DNA of 64,000 bases. Source: Blumeriella jaapii (taxonomy: Eukaryota > Ascomycota > Leotiomycetes > Helotiales > Drepanopezizaceae). Positions 11,302 to 24,548 of the stretch are shown piece by piece (the first letter of the stretch is position 1; every line of letters begins with the position of its first letter). A program made the translations under genes and the position numbers. A model generated the notes under the pieces. The model was not told the origin of the DNA, ran no database searches, and saw only the letters and a list, made by a program, of their open reading frames with translations. The DNA lies in NCBI GenBank assembly GCA_009599575.1, contig VWND01000038.1, positions 96,997 through 160,996 of the forward strand, in the 5' to 3' direction.

Positions 11302-14069
11302 ATGTTTGGACGCAATTTTATTTTATTTAATTTTTTTAGAAAACACAAAGACTTTTTTAATAGCTCCTTTATTAAAAACGATTTTTCTTATATTAAAAAT
11401 TCTTAACCTGCAATTTTAAAAAACATTTATTTATTTAATTTAAATTCTACTAACATTTTCGCTAATATTATAAACAACGACGCTTTTCGTTTTCTTATGC
11501 GAAGCCGCATGCCCCTTTTAGCTCCTCTGGTGCACTTTTATTTAGTAGCGCCAATATTACCGATTTTATCGAGAAATATAAAAAAACTTGTAAGAATTTC
11601 GAAGTTTTTAAAATTAAAATATTCGATAAACTTTCTCGTTATTATAATTTAATTATTAAGGATATTATTAAGTTAATAAATAAATAAAAGGCTATTAGGG
11701 CTCGAGATTAATATAAATTGGTTAAAGTTTTGAAATCGGAATTTCGAAACTACGATCGCTAGCAGATTCGCGATATTATCGCTTTTTTTAAACAGTTTAT
11801 TATAATAACTCGCTAGGCCAAAAAATTCAAGGCTTATTATCGTATTTATACGAAAGTTTCTAACGTTTTCGTTAATAAAAAGGTTTTAAGCGAAATTAAG
11901 CAAAGAAAATTGTTTTTATTTGGCCTTTTAATTAGCATTCGCAATAAAACTATTAAGCATTTTAAAATTAATAAATAAAATTCTGAAATCTTCGATTAAT
12001 ATTTCAAATTTGTGAAGTTTGTTTTTAAACAAAATCAAAGCGAACGTACTATTAAAGCTATAAATTAAAAGAAATCTCTTTTTTTTATTTATAAAAAAAA
12101 CGTAAAAGCTTTAATGCAGAAATATGCCCAGCTATTAAAAATTACCGAGATCGCCAAGAAACAACCAGTTATTATATTATTTAATCGTTTTGCAGAATTT
12201 ATAAGCTTGGAAAAGCTTAATAAAAATATCGAAACTTTCGTATTAAAATTTACCGATATTAAAATTCAAAGATTTCAAAGCAAAGTCGAAGGTTTTATAT
12301 AACAGCAGAAAAAACTTTTTTACGTTAATTCGAATAATAAAAACGATTAAAATAATTTTTATAATAATTACTTTTTTTAAAATGCGCGAAGCGATCAGCT
12401 TCGCTAAGCTACCGTAGGAGTAATAGCTGCCTAGTGGCAATTTTCTTATGCTGGCGATCAGAATCAGCGAAATATTAATTATAATAACGATTATCAGGGG
12501 AAAGGAAACTAACGCGAAAATCAGAATCGCGGCTATCAAAATAATAAAAATAATTATTAAAACAGATTTCGTAGTTTTAAATATGGATTTTGTGATAATA
12601 AAGAAATTTACTGCGAAAAATCTTATATTCGCTTTGAATGCAAAGCGTTTAATTTTTGTATAAATAATAGTATTTGTTATATTAACAAATACGGAGCGAT
12701 TTGCCTCGGACCAACGGAAGCAGGAATAGGCCCTTTTAATAAAGCTGAAAATCAAAGCTGATTAAATACTATTCGCTTAAAAGTGAGAAGTACGGAATGG
12801 AACGACTGCTTGGAAAACAAAAAGAATGCAAAAACGATTTTTATTAGTAAAAGAGAAAATATTCCAAAAAGCGTATTAATCAAAAAGAAATTTTTTATTC
12901 TAAGCGTAAATGGAATTTAAATATATAAATAAAAAATAAATATATATATTGCTAATATAAGTATCGCATTTGCAGATATTATGGCTGTATAATTAAGCCA
13001 GCGATTTATAAAAAAGCAAAATGCTTTTATTTTATTCGCTAAACCAACTGGTATAAAAAAAACGTTAAAATCGAAAAAAAGAAAAATTTTGAAATTCGAA
13101 AAAAAACCGATAAAATTATTAAAAAAACGCTTATAATAAAAAAAATTAACGACGATATAAAAAATATCGACACCGATATTCCGATTTAAATTATTCAAAA
13201 AGTATTAGCTTTTAAACGCTTATTATTAATACGAAGCGAAAAATAAATCGACAAATATATCAGCTCCGAAGCCGTCGACGAAGCTATCGAAAGAATTATA
13301 AAATAAAAAATTAAATTGAAATTCAGCGATTTATTTAATATAAAAAAAAGATTCGATAAAATTATTAATAAACAAATCCTTGTATTAAAAAAAAACGAAA
13401 AGATTGAAATTATTCGAAAAGAAAATGATTTTGAATTAGAAAAAGATTAGAAAAAAATTTATAATACCGCAGTTAATTTAGCCGATGGAAAGGAATGCTC
13501 GGAAAAAGTTAGTTTTTTGGCCTTCGCTATAGAAACTCAAAAATCAAAACGACGAAACTGCTTTTATACGGCTATAAAAGCATTAAAAATAAAAATAATG
13601 CTTAAAAAAAGTACGACCGCCCTCGTTTTATTCGATAATAAAGCCGAAGTCAATTGCATAAACCAGAAAACAGCCGAAGCTAGTAGTGTTTCGATTATTA
13701 CCGATAAACGAATAATTTATACGATCGTTAATAAAAATATTATTAAATTTAATAAAATTGTACGAAATATAAAAATGGACGTTGAAAGTATTATTATTTA
13801 TAGAAACTTTTTAATAATAAAAAAATGCTTTTATTTTATTATTTTTGAAATGCTTTGGATTTTGGAAAGCTTCGTTAGCTTTAAATATACCGAGAACGGC
13901 CAGATGAAAGCTTTTTTCTGAAATTGGAACCGATTTTTTTAAAATTAAATTATCGTCGCCGGCGATAAGATCTTTCTAGTCGACGTTTTATCGGGAAACG
14001 AATAGCCGGCTTTGGTTTTAAAACAGACGCTAGGCTATAACAAAACCTGGAAAATACTTAGCTAAAAGC
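11302..14069 (+). pseudogene. gag-protease remnant, copy B
   Basis: ATG at 11302 (MFGRNFILF; copy D has MSERNFILF), followed in frame by NDAFRFLMRSRMP and the gag core. The protease segment is the longest open piece, 13517-13921 (134 codons): LVLFDNKAEVNCINQKTAEA, with catalytic D at 13634-13636 and D-N-K-A where D-S/N-G-A is expected. The start is chosen because it is the first ATG, is shared with D and C (lost in A), and gives the normal N-terminus before the core. Stops lie within the first 200 codons. Confidence 0.85.
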
Positions 14070-14102
14070 ATTTACGTTATTAATCGAAATGGCATCGCGA
14101 AT
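14070..14102 (+). repeat. 33-bp palindromic module, site 1, copy B
   Basis: Arms ATTTACG and CGCGAAT. Sequence homologous to 2787-2819. Confidence 0.7.
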
Positions 14103-16013
14103 AAAATTAGCTAATATTAATATTTCTGGCTATTAATTCGAAAATAAAAGTTCCGAAAATTTCGTTTTCGTATTAAATAAATCCGATTTATATATTTTAC
14201 TTTTTTATATTAATATTAGCATTTTTTACAAACGCAAAGCTAATAAAATACGATTCGTGAATTTTGGCGAATCTGATGGGAATATTTCCGAAGAAATAAA
14301 CGATTAATTTGAAAAAAATAAAATAATAAAATTATTATAATTAATTATTAGCGAGTTCGAAAGATTTATTACCGGCCGATTTTCTAGCTTATTATCTGGC
14401 AGCCGATTTACAAAAAAACGATTTGATAATTTAGCAATCGGAATCTAATTTTTGCTAAAAAAAAAAAAAGTTTTGTACGAAGTTTTACGCAACCGAAAAA
14501 AGGTTATAGCTTTCGATTTTACCGAAATAGGCCAATTCAGTTTTGACGTTATATTTTATATCGATATTAAAATTATATCGTACGAAGCCTGGCAAAAAAA
14601 GACCTTTTTAATTCCCAGAGTCTTCTAGAATAAAATAATCGAAATATTAAAAAAACGAATTAAACAAAAGATTTTCGAATTTTGCTACGGCCTATACAAA
14701 AACAAATAGTTTATCGTTGCGAAAAAAAAAAAAGCATTTATAAATTTATTATCGCAATCGTCGAAATAAACAAAATAACGATACGAAACGCTAACGTGCT
14801 ATTTAATATCGATTAATTTTCAAACGAATTCGCAAAATTAACGATCGTTTTTTTTTTCGATTTGTTTTCCGGCTACGATTATTTAATATTTGATTTACGA
14901 TTTCGAAATATAACGGCAATTTAAATTCTAATCGGTTTATTGCGCATAACGAAAGTATTTATAGAAGCTATTAATTTAATCGTTTAATTTATGAAAATCG
15001 TATATAAGGTTTTTATAATTTGCATTTCTGATATTGCTTTTTTATATTAACGACGTTGAAATAAAAAGCTTTAAATTATATTATAATAATAAAAAAATCT
15101 TTTCTAGAATTCGACGCTATATAATAAAATATATCCAGAATATCGATAAAATTATGGTTTGCTTCGAAAAAGCCAAAGCTATTATTAGTTTTCGATTAAA
15201 GTTTTGTATATCCGAAATAAATATTGTCGGTTATATAACTGATAGCGCTGGCCGTTATTTTTAACGAAAGAAAATTAAAAAGATTTGCGAATAAAAAAAA
15301 TGTAAAAATATTACCGAAGCTAAAGCTTTTATTAGCGTTGTGATTTATTACCGCAATTGAATTAAAAACTTTTTTTAAAAAGCCGTATTTATTTACGTTA
15401 CGATAAAAAAAAAAGTCGATTTCGTTTAGGGAAAAAAACAAAATAAAATTATAAAAGTTTTTAAAAACGATTTTTTATCGGCTTTATCGCTTATGCGGAT
15501 CGATTATAATTCAGACGCAAAAGAAATTATTCTGACTGTCGACGCTAGTATTTTCGGTTAAGGAGCTGTATTGCAATAAATCGATGAAAATAAAAAACGA
15601 TATTTTTTACAATTCGAAAGCGGCTTATAGTTTTTCGCGAAAGCACGCTACGATGCTATTAAACGAAAATATCGAAGCGTTTTTAAAATAATAAAAAAAA
15701 TAAAAAGCGAATTATACGGCGTATATTTTATTTTGGAAACAGACGCAAAAGTTTTTGTCGACTAACTGAATAAAAAAGCTAGTAATTTATTAAAAGCGTT
15801 CGTTATTAATTAAATAGCTTAAATGCGATTTATAAATTTCGAAATTAAATATATTAAGAAAACAATTAATATAATAGCAAACGGCTTTTTCAAACGAAAA
15901 CGCTTTTATCCGTCTGATTTCGCTGAATAAAACGAATAAAATATCGACGAGTAAATCGCTGACGAAATCGGCTGTTTCGCTATGTGCGCCTTTGGTTTTA
16001 TAAAGCCAAAATC

Positions 16014-16109
16014 ATTCGCGTTGCTATTTCGGCTAGCACCGCGAATGAAAAATATTAATTTTCGGACCGAAAAAGCATTCGCGTTATTATTTCGACTGGC
16101 ACCGCGAAT
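16014..16109 (+). repeat. 33-bp palindromic modules, sites 2 and 3, copy B
   Basis: 16014-16046 and 16077-16109, 63-bp spacing, all arms intact. Translated in frame as FALLFRLAPRM twice, the clearest reading in the window. Confidence 0.88.
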
Positions 16110-17575
16110 GAATTTAACCGAAAACGATCGAAATAAATCGATTAACGACGAAAATAAACTTTTGATCGTTAATTACGAAATCGAAAATTTTTATTTAATC
16201 GTATATTATTTAATTATTTTATTTAAATTATTTAGCGTGCTAAACTATTAGTTTAAATTATTTAAAAACCAGGTTTTCGATTATATTTTGGCCGACAAAA
16301 AGCTATATAAAATAAAAAATAATATATATTAAAAACGCTTAATAGTAAATAATAAAACCGATAAGTTTTAAATTATAAAAAAAGCCTACGAAAAAATGTT
16401 TTATAAAAAAGCTAAAGCCATTTATTACCGAATTAAAAACGACTTTTAATAGAAAAAATGCTTCGAAGATTGTAAAGCTTTCGTTAAAAGCTGTATTTTT
16501 TATTAAAAACGAAAGCTTGGCCGAAAAAAAAATTTATTATATTCGACGTAGTTTTTTAAAATCTAAGAAAAAATTAATTTCGACGTTATACGCGTACCGA
16601 TTATCGATCGCGGTTATATATATTTCGTATTCGTTATTAACGATTTATTTAAATGGTTTAAAAAGCGATTTTTCCGAAACGCTATTTCCGAAGCTATAAC
16701 GATTTTTTTTTAAAAAAACGTTGTATATCGATATAATTTGTTTAGCAAATTAAATATTAATAATAAACCCGAAAATAAAAGCGTTATCGAAACTTTTATA
16801 AAAAAATACGGTAATTAACGCATTTAAATCTTAGTTTATAATTCGAAAAATAATAAATCCGTTGAACGAAGTTATAAAAATATTTTTAACGGCTTTTTAA
16901 AAGTTATTCGAAAAGGCTATAAGCGTTGGTCGCGGAAATTCTCGGAAATGCTTTTTATTATGCGTATATGCATATACGCTTTTATTAAAATAATTTTATT
17001 TTTTATTTAATACGGCAAAAACGCTCGATTATTTTTAAAAATAAAATGGCTTATATAAAAATTTTATAACGTAATTAAAATAAAAACGAAAGCTAATTTA
17101 TTAGCAATAAAATTTAAATAGCTCGATTACCGCGATATAAATATAAAAAAATAATTTTAAAAAAAAAAAAATATAAAAAAGCAATTAAAAAAGTTTAAAA
17201 TAAAACCAAGGTTTTAAAAAAAACGCTAATCAGAAAAAAAAATCTGGTTTTAGTTTACGACGTTTAGCGCGCTATCGATAAATCGGCCGATATTAAGCTT
17301 AATTATAAATGGCTCGGATCTTACGAAATATGCGAGGCCGAATTAAATAAAATTATTATAAGTTTACGAAATTCGATAAAACAAAACTGAAGGAAACGTT
17401 CGCCGCCAACCGGTTAAAGCGATTTTATAAAAAAAATTAGCAAGTTTATTTCTTAGATTTTAAATTAAAAAGCGATTCCGATTCCAGCGAATCCGACGAC
17501 GATTCCGACCAAAGCGATTATATTTCTGAAAAAAAAAAAATTTATCTTTTTGAAAAAGTTTGAAAACAACCGGAC

Positions 17576-18139
17576 GATAATTCCGTTGCTAAAAACATAA
17601 TTTAAATCGTAATTTTATTTATAACCGAAAAAAAGAAAAATGCATATAAAATTGTTTATTAACTGTTTTACTGTTTTTATTATTTATTGTTTTTTTTTTT
17701 ATTATATATTATTTTATTGTTTTTGTTTTGTTTAATTGTATATAATTTAATTATTTTGTTTTATATATACCGTTTATTTTTGAAATCTTTTTTTATATTA
17801 TTTAGGATATTTACTGTATTTTTTTTTGTTTGACTGTATTTTTGTTTATTAAAACAAAAGTTTTGTATATATTTAAGCCGCATATTTAATACATTTATAT
17901 TATTCGTATATTTTACGAAAATTATTTTTTATACATTTTATTATTTGCTATTTACTGTATTATTTATTTTTTTCGCTGTTTTAAACGGATGCTTATTTAA
18001 ACAATTATAATTTATTGGAAAAACAGTATGCGAATTTTCGTAACTTTTGAATACAAATATTTTATAATTCTTATATTTTTTTTTATTTACTTTTTAACAA
18101 ATATAACATATTTTTTTAATTAATAAATCTATCGATATT
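17576..18139 (+). other. T-rich intercistronic region, copy B
   Basis: Alignable with 6291-6851. Long T runs, a TATATATTTAAGCC stretch near 17866, and no supported ORF. Confidence 0.5.
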
Positions 18140-21100
18140 ATATCGTTTTTTAAACAAAGCGTTGTTAAACCTAGCAAGTTTATTTTTAATTTATTTTGGA
18201 ACGGAATTATTATACGCAATTTCTTCGAATTTAAGCAAGCATATAATGCCGTTATTTCAAATTAATAAGCAGCTTTCGTAAAAACATTTATAAAACAATT
18301 CGATATAATAACTGAAAACGTTAACGAATTTCTATTCGACTATAAAAACTTTGTTAAAATTAAATTCGTTCGCAAAAGCTTTGATTACGATAAATTTCTG
18401 CTGAATTACGATAACGTTTTAAAAGCTTTCGCCGAAGCAAAGAAAACTCGAAATAATAAAAAGGAAATAATAAACCGAATATTACGCTTTCTATTAAATC
18501 AACGAAAAAAAGATATTTAAAAATACGTTTTTAATAAAATTACCGGTGTTATTTTATTTCGGCATTTCGCTCGCTTTTTCGAAACTATTATATTTATTAA
18601 AAAAAAAGTCTGGGTATTAAACGCTTATATTTTTAAAACGTAAGTTTTAAAAGCTAATAATTTAAAAATCCGCAGATTTACAAGCTTTTTTATAGCTATT
18701 TACAAACTGATCGACGACGCTATACAATTGTTAAAAAAAATTTTAATCGGCTGCGAAACCTTAAATCTGACTTTTTTTTAAAGCAAAAAACTAAGCGTCG
18801 CTAAATACGGCATTTTTATACCGAACGAAAAAAACGACGTTATTCCGATATTTCAGATTTACGACGACGAAAAAAACGAAAAAACTAATATTATTTTCGT
18901 TTAATTCGAAAAGATATACGTTATAATAATTAATATTTTTAAAGCGGCTAAAACAGCTCGGCGATTTTTATTTTTAATTATCGAAAACGAATCCGAAAAC
19001 GAAATCAAAAGCGTGATAGCAAATAACCGCTTATTCGAATACAAAGAATTTATTATATTTATAAAAACAATTCCGAAAAAAATAAAAACAAAAAACGTAA
19101 AAGCGCGCCGATATTTTCGAAACTTTTTTTGTTCGAAAAAAAAAATTATTTACGTCGCTAACAGAAAAAGCATCGCGAATAAAAACAGCCGGAAATCGAC
19201 GCCGAATTATAAGTTTTAAGTTAATTAATAAAAAACGCGACGATTTTATAAAATCGGATTTAAAAAACGTCGGCATTTCGAAAAAAAAAGATTTAAACGA
19301 TTTTGAATTTGATTTTTCGAAATTAAATACGCAAATATCAAAAACGCTTACTGCGTTTAAAAACGTCGTATCGCTAATATTTTAGATTTTAATAAAAGTA
19401 TTTAAAATTTCGATTATTATACGATTCGATCGAAAAAGCTTGAAAAAAAATATCGAAGTTATCGCGGGAAAAATTATATAAAAAGCATAAAATTAAATTA
19501 AATTGTTTAAAACTTTCGTTTTCGACGACGAAACGATTTAAAAATTTTATTTCGATACTTTTATATAAAAATCAAATAAATCCGTTAATTTTTTTCTTTT
19601 TGCTTCGAACGAAAACTAAATCAAGCTTTTTTCGGAAAATTGCAAATATAACACGCCGGAATAAATAAAAAAGATTTTTAAAAACGATAATCCGTTTTTA
19701 TTCGAGTTTTTTTTCGCTAAGAAATTTCGATTTTTTAATTTCGTTTTTACAAATAACGTTAACGTTAAAAAAAACGGCAAATTCTGTTATTTTTACGTAC
19801 GCTGTTACGCGGCGTATTACGATTTAATTACAAAAAAAATCGACGTTGTCGGCTTCGCTAATCGATTCGCTGTTATTAAAAATTCGGATTACGACGTGTT
19901 CGAAATTGATTTTAATAATCAGTTTATATTTCGACGAAAAACTGCGAAAACTATTTAAGCGCGTGCTAAAGCTTATTTGGGCTACGCAAATTTTAAAACA
20001 GACTTTAAGATATTTAACGCGATTATAAAATTCGATTAAAACGTAAAAAAATAAAAGCAACGAGTATTTCCAAAAGCCGACTTTTTTAGCTTTTCGACCG
20101 AAATATATTTTAAAATTTATTTAAATTAAATTGCGAATTCGTTAATTACGTAAAATTTCATAACGGAAAAAATAAGCTATTGCTGTATTTTATAAAAAAA
20201 AACATAGTTATATATAAGTATTATTTCCGATTAATTAAAATCTAAAAAGCGCCTATAGTTTTTTTCGCTAATATATTTTATAATTTTATTTAATAAGCTT
20301 TTAAAATACATCCCGGCCTTTATTTCGCTGTTTTAATTATTCGAAACTTTGAAAACTGCCGTTTCGTAGCATATTTTAACGTTTCGATCGCTTTAGGTTT
20401 CGTTAGTTCCGATCGTATTACGATTATAAAATTCGATATCGCCGATTTTTAAAAAAAAAAAAAAATCGAAGATTTTACCGACGTTATTTTTGATTATTAC
20501 GTTTTATTTGCATTTGTATATAATTCGAGAATAATCGAAGCTTATTTACAATTATATTACGACGCCAAGCTGATTAAAATCATTTAGAAAAGCCCAGCTT
20601 TTTCGTATTTTAGCGCGTTTAAAATAATAGCCTCGGCTATTTTATCGGACTACGAAACCGAAGGCTACGGAATAGAAAATAAAATGATTTTTGTTAGCTT
20701 TTCGATTAAGCAAAAGGTTTTCGTCAGATTCAGGACTTAAAAAACCGACGGCGTAATATTAGTTTATTCGAACAATTATACGGCGCAAAAGTATAAAAAC
20801 TATTTCGAAAATAATAATCCGATAAGCAATTTAATATTATTTGTATTGCGGCGAAAGCAATTATAATATTTTCGGTGGTTTCGATTGCAAACGATTATTT
20901 CCGAATTATTTCGTGAAATAATTTTTTTTACAGGCTTCGGAGCTTTTTTAAAAGCATTCGTCGGTAAATAACCGTAGTCCGATTTATTAGTTTTACGCGA
21001 AGCAAAAGCGTTAATCGGTTTTAATTACGACGAATTAATCGATTATTTTTACGATTTTAATACAAGACTTTTCAGCGCTTTTTACAAAGCGTAAAACTAC

Positions 21101-21390
21101 GTTTAAAAGCTGGAATTTATTATTTACGGAGAAAAATCGTAAAAAGCATCCGTTTCGGCGGCGTTTGATAATATTATCGACGAAAAAGCTATTAAAACGT
21201 TCGTAAATTTAAACGATATTTCGACTGACATTTTATCGAGCCACTTTTTAAAAAAGCAAAATAAACAAAATGATTCAAACGATAAGCGAAACGCTATTTT
21301 TTCGCAGAAGCCAACGGCAAAAAGGCTAAAAACGAATTAAAAAAATCGAAAAAATATAAAGCTAAAGAATTCGGTTTTTGATTAATTGGT
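18140..21390 (+). pseudogene. ORFX remnant, copy B
   Basis: Inferred start ATA at 18140 (ATG in the ancestor). Readable pieces: SNFNLFWNG-like start, FDYDKFLLNYDNVLKAFAEA (about 18370-18430), RFLFLIIENESENEIKSVI (18964-19020), CYFYVRCYAAYYDLI (about 19780), FANRFAVIKNSDYDVFEIDF (19855), NNYTAQKYKNYFENNNPIS (20775) and LLVLREAKALIGFNYDELID (about 20990). The protein would be acidic and rich in Phe, Asp and Glu. No homolog recalled, no catalytic signature seen. Confidence 0.68.
19147..19179 (+). repeat. 33-bp palindromic module, site 4 (ORFX), copy B
   Basis: Arms ATTTACG and CGCGAAT. Confidence 0.6.
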
Positions 21391-21478
21391 TTTTAAATTA
21401 TATAAAATAAACTAGATTGCATTTATTAGAATTATGTTTTTTTTTAGTCGTAATTAAAAACGATTACGTATATTATTT

Positions 21479-21487
21479 AAAACAGGA
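21479..21487 (+). other. Polypurine tract, copy B
   Basis: AAAACAGGA directly before the 3' LTR. This is the position of the plus-strand primer in LTR retrotransposons. Copy D has the identical tract. Confidence 0.7.
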
Positions 21488-21754
21488 TATAAAACGGTAA
21501 TATTTTGTATTAATAGGAATTGGTAATTTTAGCTATAATCGAAGCATGAACCTTTTCGAAACCCTTTGCTATTGACTATTTTTAACAGGTATAAAAGCAA
21601 AACATCCTTTTAAATAGTATTATAGGCACGCAGTTTAATTTATACCTTCACTTATTTTTTTTTTCTTTTTTTCAGTTTTTTTTAGGAATTTCCTAGATTA
21701 TTTTACCTACCGATATGTGGCCGTATCAGTCTGGTTTTCCTACCTACTTTTATA
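21488..21754 (+). repeat. 3' LTR of copy B
   Basis: 267 bp, TATAAAACGG to CTACTTTTATA (TG/CA ends mutated to TA/TA). Mutation is heavy at its inner end and light at its outer end (CCGTATCAGTCTGGTTTTCC kept). Confidence 0.92.
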
Positions 21755-21769
21755 CTATCTACTTTTACA
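21755..21769 (+). repeat. Right duplication of copy B (CTAT) plus last 11 bases of copy A's 3' LTR
   Basis: CTAT (21755-21758) mirrors CTAC at 10455; CTACTTTTACA (21759-21769) is the missing end of copy A's LTR. Beyond it starts copy F. Confidence 0.8.
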
Positions 21770-22745
21770 GTATTATAATTATAAAATTCGATATCGCCGA
21801 TTTTTAAAAAAAAAAAAATTCGAAGATTTTACCGACGCTATTTTCGATTATTACGTTTTGCTTGCATTCGTATATAACTCGGGAATAATCGAAACTTATT
21901 TGCAATTATATTACGACGCCAAATTAATTAAAATTATTTAAAAAAGCTTAGCTTTTTTGTATTTTAGCGCGTTTAAAATAATAACTTCGGCTATTTTATC
22001 GAATTACGAAACCGAAAGCTACGGAATAAAAAATAAAATAACTTTTATCAGCTTTTCGATTAAACAAAAGGTTTTCGTTAAATTTAAAATTTAAAAAATC
22101 GACGGCGCGATGCTAATTTATTCGAATAATTATACGGCGCAAAAATACAAAAATCATTTCGAAAACGATAATCCGATAAGCAATTTAATATTATTTGTAT
22201 TACGACGAAAGCAATTATAATATTTTCGATAATTTCGATTACAAACGATTATTTTAAAATTATTTCGTAAAATAATTTTTTTTACAAACTTCGGAGCCTT
22301 TTCAAAAGCATTCGTCGGCAAATAACCGTAGTCGACCTATTAGTTTTACGCGAAGCAAAAGCGTTAATCGGTTTTAATTACGACGAATTAATCGATTATT
22401 TCCACGATTTTAATATAAGATTTTTTAGCGCTTTTTATAAAGCGTAAAATTACGTTTAAAAGCTGAAATTTATTATTTACGCAGAAAAGTCGTGGAAAAT
22501 ATTCGTCGCGGCGATATTTAATAATATTATCGACGAAAAAATTATCAGAACGTTCGTAAATTTAAACGATATTTCGACTGATATTTTATCGAGCTATTTT
22601 TTAAAAAAGCAGAATAAACAAAATAATTCGAACGATAAGCGAAACGCTATTTCTTCGCAAAAGCTAATAGCAAAAAGGCCAAAAATAGGTTAGAAAACCA
22701 AAAAAATATAAAGTTAAGAAATTCGGTTTTTTAATTAATTAGTTT
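21770..22745 (+). pseudogene. ORFX C-terminal remnant, copy F
   Basis: About 325 codons. 21784-21941 is open (KIRYRRFLKK in one frame, FDYYVLLAFVYNSGIIETYL in the ORFX frame), then SDYETESYGI-like and EAKALIGFNYDELIDYF segments, broken by RIP-type stops. Confidence 0.7.
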
Positions 22746-22840
22746 TTAAATTATATAAAATAAACTAAATTATATTTATTAAAATTATGTTTTTTTTTGG
22801 TCGTAATTAAAAACGATTACGTATATTATTTAAAACAAAA

Positions 22841-23108
22841 TATAAAACGGTAATATTTTATATTAATAAAAGTTGGTAGTTTTAGTTATAGTCGAAGCAT
22901 AGATTTTTTCGAAACCTTTTGCTATTGATTATTTTTAACAAATATAAAAGCAAAGCACTTTTTTAAATAATATTATAAGCACGCATTTTAATTTATACCT
23001 TTATTTATTTATTTTTTTTCTTTTTTCAGTCTTTTTTAGGGATTTCCTAGATTATTTTACCCACCGACATGTGGCCGTATCAGTCTGGTTTTCCTACCTA
23101 CTTTTATA
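22841..23108 (+). repeat. 3' LTR of copy F
   Basis: TATAAAACGG to CTACTTTTATA; inner half heavily mutated, outer 80 bases nearly consensus. The sequence to its right is not Fam1. Confidence 0.9.
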
Positions 23109-24548
23109 TTATTATAGCTTTTTAGCGGTGGTCGATTTTAATTTTTCGAAATTTATTAAAATTTTTAAAATTTTTCGTAAAATTCGGTCTGCTTAAATAA
23201 CTGATTTAGCAAAAAAAAAAAAAAAAGTCGATGCTGCCTGGCGAAGCGGCGAAAAAAATAATAAAAGCGCGGATTTGCAAAAAAAAAATAAAGCTTTTTG
23301 TAAGCTTTTCGGCGTATTAACGCGCTTCGGACTTTTTCTGCTAATTCACGACGCTGTCGGCAGCGATCGCGAATTATACTTATATTTTGCGGCGTATTTA
23401 AAACTGTCGGTCTGTTTCGTCGAGCTGATTAATAATAGCCGACGTTGCAATAATAAATGTTCGCGCTTCGTATTTTAAAACGAAAAAAAAAAAAAAAAAA
23501 CGAATACTAAAAATATTCACCTGCTTTTTTCTTTTAAAATGCAAATTCAGTTAAAACGGTAAAATTGCGTTTATAAAACAAATATATAATTCGTCGTGGT
23601 CGTAGTCGTGGTCGTCGAACGACCGAAAAAAAATAAAAAAAATCATTTCGCGAGCTGCACGGCGAACGCGACGAGCTTTCGAATTAATTCCTCGAAATTC
23701 GAAAAAAAACGAATCTCCCGAATCGAATGCAATAAATTTAATGATTGTTGCGAACAAAAAGTAGAATCCGTATATATTATGAAGGATGCGAATTTGTCGT
23801 ATATTAATACCGAAAGTCGAGTTAATCTGGCTTGATAGTCGGCCAAGGTAGAAACAGGAGTAAAAGGGGTGGCAGGAGCCTTATGTCGACTAGTAATAGC
23901 TTTAATTAAATTCCGCGTACACGTATCGAGGCTGCGCGTATACTGGTGTCGCGTTTATGAGGTTTTGCAGCCAAAAGGCTAGTCGAATAACGGCAGGCTC
24001 CATCAGAACAGTTGTATCGAAAGAAAACGTCGAATTACCGAAAGGGAAGGCACGTCGGTTATTCGAAGAAATCGGTCGGATAGCTGATTCGGTCGGAACG
24101 CTTAATGAAAAGGTCCGAATTTGCCGGTTTGTGAACAGTATTTCGGTGTTTAGCGGAAGTGGTGTAGGGGGGGGGTAAATCGCCGGAAAAATCGTCGGCT
24201 TTCTCGCGGAGTTTTTACCGCAGCGTGTTCGGGCGAGGAAAATTAGCTGAATTGATAGGCTCGAAAAAGTTTTGATCGATAAAAGCTTTAAAAATGATGT
24301 AACGTTTGCTGCAAAAGCTGGCTACAGCGAAAAGCGGTATGGCGGCGTCGCAGTAGAAAAGTTACAAACGCCGAAGTAGTCTGAAAAATGAAAATGTAGC
24401 TTCGAGGCTGAAAAAAAGGTGTTTAACCTTGATATAATATAACGACACGTATGCTAGAAAACAGGTAGGCGAAGGGCTTAGAATATCAAGGTGCAGAATC
24501 TGGAAGAGGTTCTGCTGAAAGAAGCTATATACATATGGGTTTAAGGTT

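Larger units (their letters stand above)
14070..17575 (+). pseudogene. RT/RNase H/integrase (pol) remnant, copy B
   Basis: Same domain order as copy A. The RT catalytic motif at 15043-15054 reads Y-I-N-D instead of YVDD (two G-to-A changes), which would inactivate it. The segment VGYITDSAGRYF at about 15227 marks the end of RT. RNase H has VDASIFG near 15540; integrase has the N-N-K-P-E-N-K block near 16765; the tail ends NRLKRFYKKN near 17435, followed by an Asp/Ser-rich end. Poly(A) and poly(T) length changes (12 A near 14725) also shift the frame. Confidence 0.88.
10459..21754 (+). mobile_element. Fam1 Gypsy LTR retrotransposon, copy B, complete
   Basis: LTR 10459-10725, LTR 21488-21754, total 11,296 bp, nested in the 3' LTR of copy A. 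Internal order: leader with small ORF, gag-protease, pol, intercistronic gap, ORFX, purine tract. All reading frames carry RIP-type stops. Confidence 0.93.
21770..23108 (+). mobile_element. Fam1 copy F, 3' end only
   Basis: Starts GTATTATAATTATAAAATTCG, which aligns with the interior of ORFX in copy B (about 20416), then continues through the ORFX C-terminus to an LTR at 22841-23108. It is the distal part of the copy into which A inserted. GTAT at 21770-21773 is the expected right-hand duplication of A; the left partner is outside the window. Confidence 0.88.

Noticed and set aside
12243..12755. 170-codon open frame on the minus strand
   Set aside because: It is antisense to gag of copy B. 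RIP removes TCA/CTA-type stops on the antisense, so long shadows appear; the same shadow is at 48438-48722 and no independent motif is seen.
13940..13975. T TTT TTA heptamer before a GC-rich stem as a programmed frameshift site between protease and RT
   Set aside because: Homopolymer lengths differ between copies and the apparent frame offset is not the same in all of them, so a programmed shift cannot be separated from decay.
18140..21390. Envelope gene interpretation of ORFX
   Set aside because: Position fits, but no signal peptide, cysteine-rich ectodomain or membrane anchor can be read.
23275..23478. 67-codon frame in the island, and overlapping frames 23551-23846
   Set aside because: Starts at TTG, overlapping frames on both strands, no motif; kept only in the description of the island.
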